Of a DNA stretch of 22,256 bases, positions 1 through 7,086 are shown piece after piece. The translations under genes and the position numbers were made by a program. The stretch covers positions 1 through 22,256 of the forward strand of contig DJVQ01000017.1 in NCBI GenBank assembly GCA_002441265.1. Reading direction: 5' to 3'. The notes below the pieces were generated by a model, which saw nothing but the letters and a program-made list of their open reading frames with translations, was not told the origin of the DNA and did not search any database. Source of the stretch: Syntrophaceae bacterium UBA6252 (GTDB lineage Bacteria > Desulfobacterota > Syntrophia > Syntrophales > UBA6807). The stretch's first letter is position 1; the number at the start of each line of letters is the position of its first letter.

Positions 1-66
1 TTTGGTACGCCGCAGGGACGAGGGGAGAAGGGCAACACAGCATATGGGCTTTTTACGAAGCCGTCA
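1..66. repeat. Half of an intergenic palindromic repeat cut by the window edge
   Basis: Read on the minus strand, this stretch begins GACGGCTTCGTAAAAAGCCC, continues through CATATGCTGTGTTGCC and reaches GGCGTACC at the window edge. I remember very similar intergenic elements (GACGGCTTCGTAAAAAGTCC... GGCGTAC / GTACGCC...) from many syntrophic and sulfate-reducing Desulfobacterota. There the two halves form a long imperfect palindrome centred on GGCGTAC-n-GTACGCC. Only the right half is present here; the other half would lie left of base 1. The family assignment comes from memory and not from a search. No second copy was seen in this window. Confidence 0.5.
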
Positions 67-126
67 TATTTAAAAGAACGGCAAAAACGCTTATTCCCAC
101 GCTTCTACGCAATTCTCACGACAGCC

Positions 127-155
127 AGTATACAACACCCGTCCCGTTGAAACAA
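127..155 (-). promoter_or_regulatory. Putative sigma-70 promoter facing left
   Basis: On the minus strand TTGTTT (150-155) and TATACT (127-132) are separated by exactly 17 bases. Transcription would run leftwards through the repeat into a gene outside the window. Nothing coding is visible between it and base 1, so this rests on the two hexamers alone. Confidence 0.35.
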
Positions 156-319
156 TAGGAAGCTTTGCCGCCCCGCCGGACGGACGCCCCCGGGAGAAAA
201 CAGGGTCCCTTGCGGCATTCCCGCCCGCGGGGACGCCGGCGTTCAGCGTACGATCGCAGGAAGCGCGGCGGGCCCCGAAACGGGCACGCAAAAAAATCGT
301 TCCTTCCCCGTTTATTTCT
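156..319. other. Intergenic region with no recognisable gene
   Basis: This GC-rich stretch lies between the leftward promoter and the kinase promoter. An open minus-strand frame runs through it and on into the kinase gene, but its translation is low-complexity shadow sequence. I see no tRNA or known riboswitch. Confidence 0.5.
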
Positions 320-348
320 TTGACTTCCCCCGCGTCTTTGCTTATACT
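320..348 (+). promoter_or_regulatory. Sigma-70 promoter of the hybrid histidine kinase gene
   Basis: TTGACT (320-325) and TATACT (343-348) are 17 bases apart, which is a near-consensus arrangement. Transcription should begin around 355, leaving a short leader of roughly 33 bases before the ATG at 388. The gene has its own promoter and no close upstream partner on this strand. Confidence 0.6.
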
Positions 349-387
349 TCCACGCTTAACAACCCCAAAACAGAGGCACCCGTCCCC

Positions 388-2619
388 ATGTCGCTCAAGA
401 GGAAGATCCTTCTTGTCATCATCCTGACTTTTTGCGGTCTTTTCGCCATACAGTACGTCCTTTCCGAAACGATCCTTCTTCGAAGCTTCACGACGCTGGA
501 GGAAATGGAGGTCCGGGAGCAGACCGCAAGGGCCGTGAACGCGTTCGAAAACAGCATCCAGAGCATCGGGGTCCTGACCCAGGACTGGGCGACTTGGGAC
601 GATGCATATCGTTTCGTCCAGGGCGGCAACGCCGACTTCGAGAGCGTCAACATCGTCGCAAGCACGTTCACGACCCTCCGGCTGAACGCCATCCTCTTCG
701 AAGACGGCGCGGGGCGGCCGGTTCTGGGCAGAGGGTACGACCTCGAAGAGGAACGGGAAGCGCCGCTCCCCGACGGACTGCTGAACCATCTTTCCGCCGG
801 CGGCCCTCTTCAATGCGCCTCGGGGACCGACCGGAAAACGGACGGCATCCTCAGCCTTCCCGGAGGCATCTTCCTCGTGTCGGCCCGTCCCGTCCTGACC
901 AGCGACGGGAACGGTCCCCCCGCTGGAACCCTCATTTTCGGACGCCTCCTGGACGGGAACGAAGTGGAACGGATCGCGAGCCTGGCCCAGCTTCCCGTGC
1001 GGATCGAAAGGATCCTCGACCCCAGGGGGCCGGCGGGATTCGAAGGCGCCGGGGCGGATCCGTCCGGTGATTCCTCCATCCTCGTCAATCGTAAGGATTC
1101 CCGGTCCGTCGAAGGGCGTGCACTGCTCCGGGACATCTACGGCAATCCGGCGCTGATCCTGCAGGTGGAACTGCCCAGGCAACTCTATCTCCAGGGCGAG
1201 AAGAGCACCTTCTACTTCATCCTTTTCCTCCTTCTGGCGACGGTCATCTTCGCATTCGCCATCATGGCGTTTCTTCACAGGCAGGTGCTGTCCCGGCTCG
1301 GCGTCCTGGGAGACACGGTCAATCTCATCGCCGACACCTCCGATCTCAAGGCCCGGGTTCCCATCACGGGAAAGGACGAGCTCTCCGTCCTGGCGGCCCG
1401 GATCAACCGGATGCTGGGGGAACTGGAACTGGCGGAGGAGAGAAAACAGAAGATGGAAGAGAGCCTCCGGCAATCCCAGAAAATGGAGGCCATCGGATGC
1501 CTCGCCGGGGGTATCGCCCACGACTTCAACAATCTCCTCATGGGCATCCAGGGCCATGCGACACTAGCCCGGATGAATCTCGACCCGTCGGAATCCGCCT
1601 GCGGGGACATGGAGGCGATCGAGTCCCTCGTGAGCAGCGGGGCGGGCCTGACCCGGCAGCTCCTGGGCTATTCAAGGGGCGGGCGGTACGAGGTCAAATC
1701 GCTGAAACTGAACGACCTCGCCCATCAGACGGCGGTCCTGTTCGGGCGGACCCGGAAAGAGATCGTCATCCACGAACAGCACGAACCCGGTTCCTGGACG
1801 GTCAGGGCGGACCGGGGCCAGATGGAACAGGTCCTGATGAACCTGTTCGTCAACGCCTGGCAGGCCATGCCGGGCGGCGGCCCGCTCTACCTGGAAACCC
1901 GGAACGTCTTCCTGGACCGGGAACATGCGGCGACCTACCTGGTGCGTCCCGGCAGGTACGTGAAGCTCTCCATGACCGACGCGGGCGTGGGCATGGACGA
2001 AAAGACGCGGCAGCGCGTCTTCGAGCCCTTCTTCACCACCCGGGAGATGGGGCGGGGGACGGGCCTCGGTCTCGCCACGGTCTACGGCATCGTGAAAGGC
2101 CACAACGGTGCCATCACCGTGTACAGCGAAAAAGGGCGGGGGACGACGTTCAATATCTACCTCCCCGCCTCCGAGAAACCCTCGGAGGAAGAGGTGAAAC
2201 CGCCCGCCGATGTCGACGGGGAAGGAGAAACCATCCTGGTGGTTGACGACGAACCGGCGGTCCTCCACGTGACGGAGACGATTCTGGAACGCCTGGGATA
2301 CCGGGTTCGCAGCGCCCAAAGCGGGCCGGAGGCCCTCAAGATCTACCAGGCATCGGAAAACGGGATCGACCTGGTCGTTCTGGACATGATCATGCCCGGG
2401 ATGGGCGGCGGGGAGACCTTCGAGCGGCTGAAGGAGATGAACCCGAAGGTGAAGGTGCTTCTCGCCAGCGGCTACAGCCTGAACGGCGAAGCGGAGCAGA
2501 TCTTCAAGAAGGGCTGCAGGGGATTCCTCCAGAAGCCGTTCACGAAAGGCGAGCTTTCCAGGAAAATACGGCAGATCCTCGAGGACAAACCGGAAGGGGG
2601 CGACGCTCCTCCGGCATGA
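388..2619 (+). CDS. CHASE4-HAMP hybrid sensor histidine kinase with C-terminal receiver
   Basis: This is a 743-residue membrane-bound sensor kinase. A first membrane helix (about residues 7-27) is followed by an extracytoplasmic CHASE4 sensor domain with the signature DWATWDDAYRF (66-76). A second helix (about 274-296), a HAMP linker (297-350) and a HisKA domain with phospho-acceptor His378 in the H-box AHDFNN come next. The ATPase domain has N-box Asn485/Asn489, G1 DAGVGMD (531-537) and G2 GRGTGLGLA (555-563). The C-terminal receiver (about 614-735) carries acidic DD near 620, phospho-acceptor Asp666, Ser694 and Lys716. The chain therefore has both a kinase and its own receiver, but no HPt or output domain. 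A separate phosphotransfer partner or phosphatase-type tuning is likely. The ligand cannot be inferred. The ATG at 388 is chosen because the first helix follows directly. Confidence 0.93.
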   Translation: MSLKRKILLVIILTFCGLFAIQYVLSETILLRSFTTLEEMEVREQTARAVNAFENSIQSIGVLTQDWATWDDAYRFVQGGNADFESVNIVASTFTTLRLNAILFEDGAGRPVLGRGYDLEEEREAPLPDGLLNHLSAGGPLQCASGTDRKTDGILSLPGGIFLVSARPVLTSDGNGPPAGTLIFGRLLDGNEVERIASLAQLPVRIERILDPRGPAGFEGAGADPSGDSSILVNRKDSRSVEGRALLRDIYGNPALILQVELPRQLYLQGEKSTFYFILFLLLATVIFAFAIMAFLHRQVLSRLGVLGDTVNLIADTSDLKARVPITGKDELSVLAARINRMLGELELAEERKQKMEESLRQSQKMEAIGCLAGGIAHDFNNLLMGIQGHATLARMNLDPSESACGDMEAIESLVSSGAGLTRQLLGYSRGGRYEVKSLKLNDLAHQTAVLFGRTRKEIVIHEQHEPGSWTVRADRGQMEQVLMNLFVNAWQAMPGGGPLYLETRNVFLDREHAATYLVRPGRYVKLSMTDAGVGMDEKTRQRVFEPFFTTREMGRGTGLGLATVYGIVKGHNGAITVYSEKGRGTTFNIYLPASEKPSEEEVKPPADVDGEGETILVVDDEPAVLHVTETILERLGYRVRSAQSGPEALKIYQASENGIDLVVLDMIMPGMGGGETFERLKEMNPKVKVLLASGYSLNGEAEQIFKKGCRGFLQKPFTKGELSRKIRQILEDKPEGGDAPPA

Positions 2620-2658
2620 CGGCCGGCGGGACGGAGGTTTTCCCGGCACCCCCGGGGA

Positions 2659-3237
2659 TCACCCGATTTTTTCCCCTTGACCCCACCCGTCCAGTTTCCG
2701 GGTCGAAAACAGAAAAATCCCGAGCGCGAGTTCCGAGAGCAACGGGGAGCAATCGGCCTTTCCGTAAGTTCCTCCCCCGGCAATCCCCTTCCAGACAGCG
2801 GGCCTTCTCTCCCTGAGATAGGCCATCCTGCTTTCGGAATCCGAGGCCAGGTAGAAGGCCGCCCCCACCCCCGAGGCGGCGATCCGCCCCAGGCACATGG
2901 GACAGGGCTCGATGCTCGAGAAGAGGACGAGCCGGTCCATGGCGCTACCGGCCTCCCCGGCCGCCTTCCCGTACCGCGTCAGAACGTCGATTTCCGCGTG
3001 AAGGTCCTTCCGGAAGGAAGGTTGGAACACCCGGTTCCGTCCCCTCAGGATCACCTCCCCCGTTTCTTCCCGGACAAGACACGCGCCGATCCCGTAGTTC
3101 CCCTCGACGGCGGCGGACAGGGCTTCCTCGAGAACGGCGAGGGCAAAGGGATCGTGCCGCCGCCGGGGGTCGGGTGAAAATTCCCTGAGGGCCGCGCCCA
3201 TGGATTCCAGGAAATCGCCGGAAAGCAGGGGTTCCAT
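2659..3237 (-). CDS. Cytidine/deoxycytidylate deaminase-fold zinc enzyme (nucleoside deaminase)
   Basis: A protein of about 192 residues with the two halves of the deaminase zinc site: HAEID (His and the catalytic Glu) and, about 30 residues later, EPCPMCLGR with the two zinc-binding cysteines. This is the CMP/dCMP/guanine deaminase type (PCxxC after HxE), so it should hydrolytically deaminate a nucleoside, nucleobase or similar amine. The exact substrate cannot be told. The ATG at 3237 has AAGGA eight bases upstream; an ATG two codons earlier (3243) is too close to that site. It lies about 130 bases after nifS on the same strand and converges with the kinase gene. It may be only loosely part of the sulfur operon. 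Confidence 0.85.
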   Translation of the reverse strand: MEPLLSGDFLESMGAALREFSPDPRRRHDPFALAVLEEALSAAVEGNYGIGACLVREETGEVILRGRNRVFQPSFRKDLHAEIDVLTRYGKAAGEAGSAMDRLVLFSSIEPCPMCLGRIAASGVGAAFYLASDSESRMAYLRERRPAVWKGIAGGGTYGKADCSPLLSELALGIFLFSTRKLDGWGQGEKIG

Positions 3238-3255
3238 TCTCATGGTCCTTTCGTT

Positions 3256-3281
3256 CCATCCCGGCGCCGGGGCCGGGATGG
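3256..3281. repeat. Perfect 10-bp inverted repeat (hairpin) before the deaminase gene
   Basis: CCATCCCGGC (3256-3265) and GCCGGGATGG (3272-3281) are exact inverted copies with a 6-base loop. The hairpin lies in the nifS-deaminase gap, just upstream of the deaminase ribosome-binding site. There is no U-run, so it is not a convincing intrinsic terminator. It may attenuate or process the transcript. Confidence 0.55.
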
Positions 3282-3364
3282 AAACGGGTTTCCCATTCAG
3301 TATAGACCGGGTTCGGACGGTTTTCCATCCCCCATGGCCGGGAGGAGGAGCGGGAAGGGCCCTT

Positions 3365-4564
3365 TCAGCCCGCCTCGCCCCCCGGGCCGCAGGCCCGGCG
3401 GTTCAGGGTCTCCCGTCCGAAGGGGGACAGTTCCCTGAGTTCCGCGATGACGGGCGGCACCACCCGGATCACCCTCTCGATCTCTTCCGCCGTCGTGTAA
3501 TCGGACAGGGAGAAACGGACGGACCCGTGAATGGCCGTGTAGGGAACCCCCATGGCCCTCAGAACATGGCTCGGCTGGAGCGACCCGGACGTGCAGGCCG
3601 AACCGGAGGAGGCGCAGATTCCGTATTCGTCGAGGCGGAGAAGAATGGCCTCCCCCTCCACGTACCGGAAGCTGATGCTCGTCGTGTTGGGAAGGCGGTT
3701 CCCCCGGTCCCCGTTGACCATGGCGTCGGGACACCGCGCCAGAAGCTCGTTCTCCAGCCGGTCCCGAAGCCTGGAAACGGCGGTCATGCGCTGTTCCAGG
3801 TTTTTCCCGGCAAGCTCGCAGGCTTTCCCGAAACCGACGATGTAGGGGACGTTCTCCGTTCCCGCCCGGCGCCCTCTTTCCTGGTGGCCGCCGATGAGAT
3901 AGGGGTGAAAACGGGTCCCCCGCCGGACATAGAGGGCCCCCACCCCCTTCGGGGCATGGAGCTTGTGACCGGAAAAGGAAAGCATGTCCACGGGAAGCCT
4001 TTTCACGTCGATGGGAATCTTTCCCGCCGCCTGAACGGCGTCGGAGTGAAAGACGATCCCCTTCAACCGGGCGAGGCGGCCGATTTCCTCCACGGGGAAA
4101 ACGACGCCCGTCTCATTGTTCGCATGCATGACGGAAAGGATCGCCGTATCGTGGTCCAGAGCCCCCGGAAGGGTGTCCATCTCGAGCCTTCCGAGGGTGT
4201 CCACCGGGAGAAGCGTCACCCGGTATCCCCGGTTTCCCAGATTCCTGCAGAAATTCAGGACCGCCGGGTGCTCCACTTTCGTCGTCACGACGTGCCTTCT
4301 CTCCGGCGCGGCCTCCACGGCGCTCATGAGGGCCGTGTTGTCGCTCTCGGTGCCGCAGCTCGTGAAAATGATTTCATCGGCCTCGGCGCCGATGAGGGCC
4401 GCCACCCGCTCCCGGGCTTCCTCGATCCTGCGGTGAACCCGGCCCCCGAAGGTGTGCATGCTCGACGGGTTGCCGTAGAGATCCGTGAAATAGGGGAGCA
4501 TTTCCTCCACCACTTCCGGGGCCGCCCGGGTCGTTGCATTGTTGTCAAGGTACAGGGTTTTCAT
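3365..4564 (-). CDS. nifS: Cysteine desulfurase, NifS type
   Basis: This 399-residue class-V aminotransferase-fold PLP enzyme removes sulfur from L-cysteine as an enzyme-bound persulfide, yielding alanine. The N-terminus YLDNNATT is the family signature. HANNETG (147-153), the PLP lysine Lys201 in SGHKLHAPKG and the catalytic Cys324 in SSGSACTSGSLQPSHVL are all in place. Cys and Lys positions nearly match Azotobacter NifS, so this is group I (IscS/NifS). Its ATG overlaps the nifU stop (ATGA, 4561-4564), which implies coupled translation and a donor-scaffold pair. No nitrogenase genes are visible, so general Fe-S assembly is the likely role. A tail after about residue 380 (Arg/Gly/Pro-rich) is poorly conserved. 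Confidence 0.95.
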   Translation of the reverse strand: MKTLYLDNNATTRAAPEVVEEMLPYFTDLYGNPSSMHTFGGRVHRRIEEARERVAALIGAEADEIIFTSCGTESDNTALMSAVEAAPERRHVVTTKVEHPAVLNFCRNLGNRGYRVTLLPVDTLGRLEMDTLPGALDHDTAILSVMHANNETGVVFPVEEIGRLARLKGIVFHSDAVQAAGKIPIDVKRLPVDMLSFSGHKLHAPKGVGALYVRRGTRFHPYLIGGHQERGRRAGTENVPYIVGFGKACELAGKNLEQRMTAVSRLRDRLENELLARCPDAMVNGDRGNRLPNTTSISFRYVEGEAILLRLDEYGICASSGSACTSGSLQPSHVLRAMGVPYTAIHGSVRFSLSDYTTAEEIERVIRVVPPVIAELRELSPFGRETLNRRACGPGGEAG

Positions 4565-5394
4565 TCCGCCACCACCTGGATTTCTTCACCGATCACCTCG
4601 GTGAGTCTTTCCTCGATCCCCCGGATCGTGGTGTTCCCCATGGGACAGTCGACGCACATGCCCCGGAAGCCCACGGTCACGCGGTTCCGGTCCACGTCGA
4701 CCAGTTCGACGTCCCCGCCGTCCGCCTGGAGACGGGGACGGATTTCCTTTTCCAGGACCTCCTGGATCAGGCCGATTTTCCGGAGGTTGGTGAGCTTCCT
4801 TTTTTCCGGGGGTTTCGGCTCCGGGACCCCGGAAGCCCAGAGGTCCTTGAGGATTTCCTCGATATCGTGCCTGCACTGCCCGCACCCGCCCCCCGCCTTC
4901 GTGTAATGGGTGATCTCGTCCACCGTGGTGAGATGATTTTCCAGGGCCGTTTTGCGGATTTTTTCTTCGGAGACGTCGAAACATTTGCACACGATGTTCT
5001 CGGAGGGGCCGACCGGCTCCGGTTTTCCCCGATACTTCCGGATGGCGTCCTCCAGCGCCTCCATGCCCATGACGGAGCAGTGCATCTTCTCGTCCGGAAG
5101 GCCGCCCAGGAAATCGGCGATGTCCCGGTTCGTTATTTTCGCAGCTTCGTCAAGGGTCTTGCCCTTGACAAGTTCCGTCAGGGCCGACGAACTGGCGATG
5201 GCCGAGGCGCATCCGAAGGTCTGGAAGCGGGCGTCGGTGATCCGGTCCGTCTTCTTGTCCACCTTGAGGGAAAGCCGCAGGGCGTCCCCGCAGACGATGC
5301 TTCCCACCTCGCCCACGGCGTCCGGGTTTTCCAGCTCCCCCGCGTTTTTCGGCTTGAGGAACAGTTCCTTCACTTTGTCCGTGTATTCCCACAT
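4561..5394 (-). CDS. nifU: Three-domain Fe-S cluster scaffold NifU
   Basis: This 277-residue full-length NifU has three domains. The N-terminal IscU-like scaffold has cluster ligands Cys35 (VCGD), Cys62 (GCAS) and Cys106 (HCSV). A central BFD-like [2Fe-2S] domain has Cys136, Cys138, Cys171 and Cys174 (CKC ... CGQC). The C-terminal NifU domain has Cys247-x2-Cys250 (CVDCPMG). These positions match classical NifU almost residue for residue, so all cluster sites should work. It receives sulfur from the overlapping nifS. The ATG has AGGTGG just upstream and follows an AT-rich, palindrome-bearing gap that looks like its own promoter region. In anaerobes without an isc operon this pair usually serves general Fe-S biogenesis, not only nitrogenase. 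Confidence 0.95.
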   Translation of the reverse strand: MWEYTDKVKELFLKPKNAGELENPDAVGEVGSIVCGDALRLSLKVDKKTDRITDARFQTFGCASAIASSSALTELVKGKTLDEAAKITNRDIADFLGGLPDEKMHCSVMGMEALEDAIRKYRGKPEPVGPSENIVCKCFDVSEEKIRKTALENHLTTVDEITHYTKAGGGCGQCRHDIEEILKDLWASGVPEPKPPEKRKLTNLRKIGLIQEVLEKEIRPRLQADGGDVELVDVDRNRVTVGFRGMCVDCPMGNTTIRGIEERLTEVIGEEIQVVAE

Positions 5395-5416
5395 GACACC
5401 ACCTTCTTTCCACGGA

Positions 5417-5449
5417 ATCGAATACTTTCTATTAATATAATCATTCGAT
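5417..5449. promoter_or_regulatory. AT-rich promoter/operator region of nifUS with 7-bp inverted repeat
   Basis: ATCGAAT (5417-5423) and ATTCGAT (5443-5449) are perfect inverted copies around a 19-base spacer that is almost all A/T. On the minus strand the spacer contains TATATT/TATTAAT, suitable as a -10 box, but no clear -35 box is present. This fits an activator-dependent or repressed promoter for nifUS. It is the most AT-rich short stretch within the sulfur locus. The regulator is unknown; the Rrf2 protein of this locus is a candidate. Confidence 0.45.
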
Positions 5450-5466
5450 ACGGCGGCCGCGTCCCT

Positions 5467-6423
5467 TCAGATCCCGCCGCCGGCATCGTAATCCTCGTCC
5501 CGGGCATGGACCTGGGTGATCCGGCTTCCCGGCGGGACGCCGTGCACCAGCCAGACGTTCCCTCCAATCACCGATCCCCGGCCGATGGTGACCCGCCCGA
5601 GAATGGTGGCGCCGGAATAGATGGTCACGTCGTCCTCCACGACGGGATGGCGGGGAACGCCCCTGACGGGATTCCCTCTCTCGTCGAGCTTGAAGCTCTT
5701 GGCACCGAGGGTCACCCCCTGGTACAGGCGTACCCGGTCGCCGATGACGCAGGTCTCGCCGATGACGACCCCCGTCCCGTGATCGATGAAGAAGCTTTTG
5801 CCGATCGCGGCCCCCGGGTGGATGTCGATCCCCGTCATGCCGTGGGCGTGCTCCGTGATCATCCTGGGAATGAGGGGAACCTCCAGCCGGTACAGTTCGT
5901 GGGCCAGCCGGTAGCTCGTGACGGCCATGAGGCCGGGATAACAGAAGATGATCTCGTCGGGGCTCGACGCCGCCGGATCGCCATCGAAGGCGGCCTTCAC
6001 GTCCGTCACGAGGAGCGCCTGGACGTGGGGCAGCCTCCCGAAGAAAGCCCGGGCGATCTCTCCCGAGAGCGCGTCGCACTCGGGGTCGCAGGGTTTTTCC
6101 TCCATGCAGCCGAAGCAGAGACCGCGGCGGATCTGTTCCCGGAGCGTGAGTTGGACCCGGTCCAGGGTCGCTCCCACATGAAAGAGGACGCTCGCGGACT
6201 TGAGATCGGGAAACCCGAAATATCCGGGGAAAAGAACGGACCGGAGCGCCTCCACGATTTCGATGACCAGGCTCCGGGAGGGAAGGGGCTGTTCATGAAG
6301 GCTGTGCCTTACAACCCCGGCGAAGCCGTTTTCCCTTGCGCACAGGGCCCGGGCGATGTCGTCGATCCCTTTTTCATTTTCCCGGGGATCGTGCGGGATG
6401 GGGATGACAGGTTTTCGATTCAT
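5467..6423 (-). CDS. cysE: Serine O-acetyltransferase (CysE/EpsC type) with an N-terminal four-cysteine motif
   Basis: A 318-residue enzyme that makes O-acetyl-L-serine from serine and acetyl-CoA, the substrate of the cysK product encoded nearby. The C-terminal left-handed beta-helix starts with GIDIHPGAAIG and continues DHGTGVVIGET. Asp200 and His215 correspond to the catalytic Asp-His pair of E. coli CysE. YQGVTLG, a basic loop (RHP) and further hexapeptides follow. The N-terminal helical half is longer than in E. coli and carries Cys103-x2-Cys106-x5-Cys112-x3-Cys116, which could bind a metal or Fe-S cluster. The C-terminus lacks the usual Ile-terminated CysK-binding tail in a clear form, though the last residue is Ile. 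The ATG has GAGG eight bases upstream. It follows the MOSC gene by 34 bases and precedes nifU. Confidence 0.9.
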   Translation of the reverse strand: MNRKPVIPIPHDPRENEKGIDDIARALCARENGFAGVVRHSLHEQPLPSRSLVIEIVEALRSVLFPGYFGFPDLKSASVLFHVGATLDRVQLTLREQIRRGLCFGCMEEKPCDPECDALSGEIARAFFGRLPHVQALLVTDVKAAFDGDPAASSPDEIIFCYPGLMAVTSYRLAHELYRLEVPLIPRMITEHAHGMTGIDIHPGAAIGKSFFIDHGTGVVIGETCVIGDRVRLYQGVTLGAKSFKLDERGNPVRGVPRHPVVEDDVTIYSGATILGRVTIGRGSVIGGNVWLVHGVPPGSRITQVHARDEDYDAGGGI

Positions 6424-6457
6424 GACCGATTCCTCGCCTCAGATACTCTCGAACCGT

Positions 6458-6898
6458 TCAGGGCACCGAGAGGGTATCGCCCGCCCTGACGATCCCTCCC
6501 TCCACGACGCGGGCGAACACCCCCTCCCGGGGCATGATACAGGTGCCCGCCAGGCGACGGATTGCGCACCCCCTGTCGTGGCATCGCTTGCCGACGGCGG
6601 TGACTTGGAGGACCGGCCCCCCGGAAAGACGGAGGGTCGTCCCCACCGGCAGGGCCGGCAGGTCGATCCCCTCGACGGCCAGGTTCTCCGCAAAATCCCC
6701 GGCACCGGCGGAAAAGCCGCGGACCTTCATCTTTTCGACGCTCTCCACCGAAAGGAGGCTCACCTGCCTCTCAGTCCCGGGGCCGCCGTGGGCGTCCCCG
6801 GCAATGCCGAAATCCTTCACGAGACGCGCCGATTCGACGGGTGTTTTTCTCGTTCCCTTTTCCCTGCTGGTGCACACGGCGACGATCCTGCCCTTCAT
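6458..6898 (-). CDS. MOSC domain protein
   Basis: A 146-residue stand-alone MOSC domain (the C-terminal domain of molybdenum cofactor sulfurase). Visible family features are the start GRIVAVCTS, the GIAGDAHGG loop, RQVSLLS, the ENL segment and GKRCHDRGCAI, containing the conserved Cys106 thought to carry persulfide sulfur. MOSC proteins are proposed to move sulfur between cysteine desulfurases and cofactors or metals; the actual substrate is unknown here. AAAGGAG lies seven bases before the ATG. The ATG overlaps the stop of the preceding desulfurase remnant (ATGA), so its translation may depend on that small frame. Confidence 0.88.
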   Translation of the reverse strand: MKGRIVAVCTSREKGTRKTPVESARLVKDFGIAGDAHGGPGTERQVSLLSVESVEKMKVRGFSAGAGDFAENLAVEGIDLPALPVGTTLRLSGGPVLQVTAVGKRCHDRGCAIRRLAGTCIMPREGVFARVVEGGIVRAGDTLSVP

Positions 6899-7041
6899 GG
6901 CACGGCACCGCTCCTTTCCCTTCCCGGATGCCGGAGCATCCGGTCGATGGCCCCCCCGGGCCCGGACCAGGGAAGCATGGCCTCGAGGACCTCGTCCGCC
7001 ACCGGCGACGTGGCGGCATGATCAAGATAGAGGCTCCCCAT
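6895..7041 (-). pseudogene. Remnant of a second cysteine desulfurase (N-terminal 25 codons)
   Basis: The frame opens MGSLYLDHAATSPVADEVLE and continues AMLPW. This is the N-terminus of a class-V aminotransferase/cysteine desulfurase (YLDxAATTPxxPEVLEAMLPY), with a GGGAG box about 10 bases before the ATG. After about 25 residues the similarity stops; a further 23 Gly/Arg-rich residues end in a TGA that overlaps the MOSC start. A complete enzyme would need about 380 residues, so the PLP lysine and catalytic cysteine are gone. Its place between the PP-loop thiolase and MOSC genes suggests a dedicated sulfur donor was deleted. It may survive as a translated upstream frame coupled to MOSC. An upstream in-frame ATG exists at 7071 without a ribosome site. 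Confidence 0.65.
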
Positions 7042-7086
7042 CCCCGGCAATCTCCCTGAAAAAGAGTTCATTTCGCCGCATGGCGC

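Noticed and set aside
67..319. c-di-GMP (GEMM) riboswitch upstream of the kinase, suggested by GGCAAAGC on the minus strand
   Set aside because: The remaining conserved GEMM segments and the tetraloop-receptor pattern are absent.
91..1557. Long minus-strand open frame (488 codons) opposite the kinase gene
   Set aside because: It is opposite a protein with full kinase motifs; its translation is low-complexity, has no domain signature and arises from high GC content.
2620..2658. Terminator between the convergent kinase and deaminase genes
   Set aside because: Only short G/C-rich self-complementary bits are present; no stem followed by a U-run on either strand.
3365..5394. nifU-nifS as evidence of nitrogen fixation
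   Set aside because: No nifH, nifD, nifK or nifB in the window; NifU/NifS serve general Fe-S assembly in many anaerobes.
4534..6489. Plus-strand open frame of 651 codons across nifU and cysE
   Set aside because: The opposite strand encodes three catalytically complete proteins. The plus-strand translation crosses gene borders and the AT-rich promoter, with no recognisable family.
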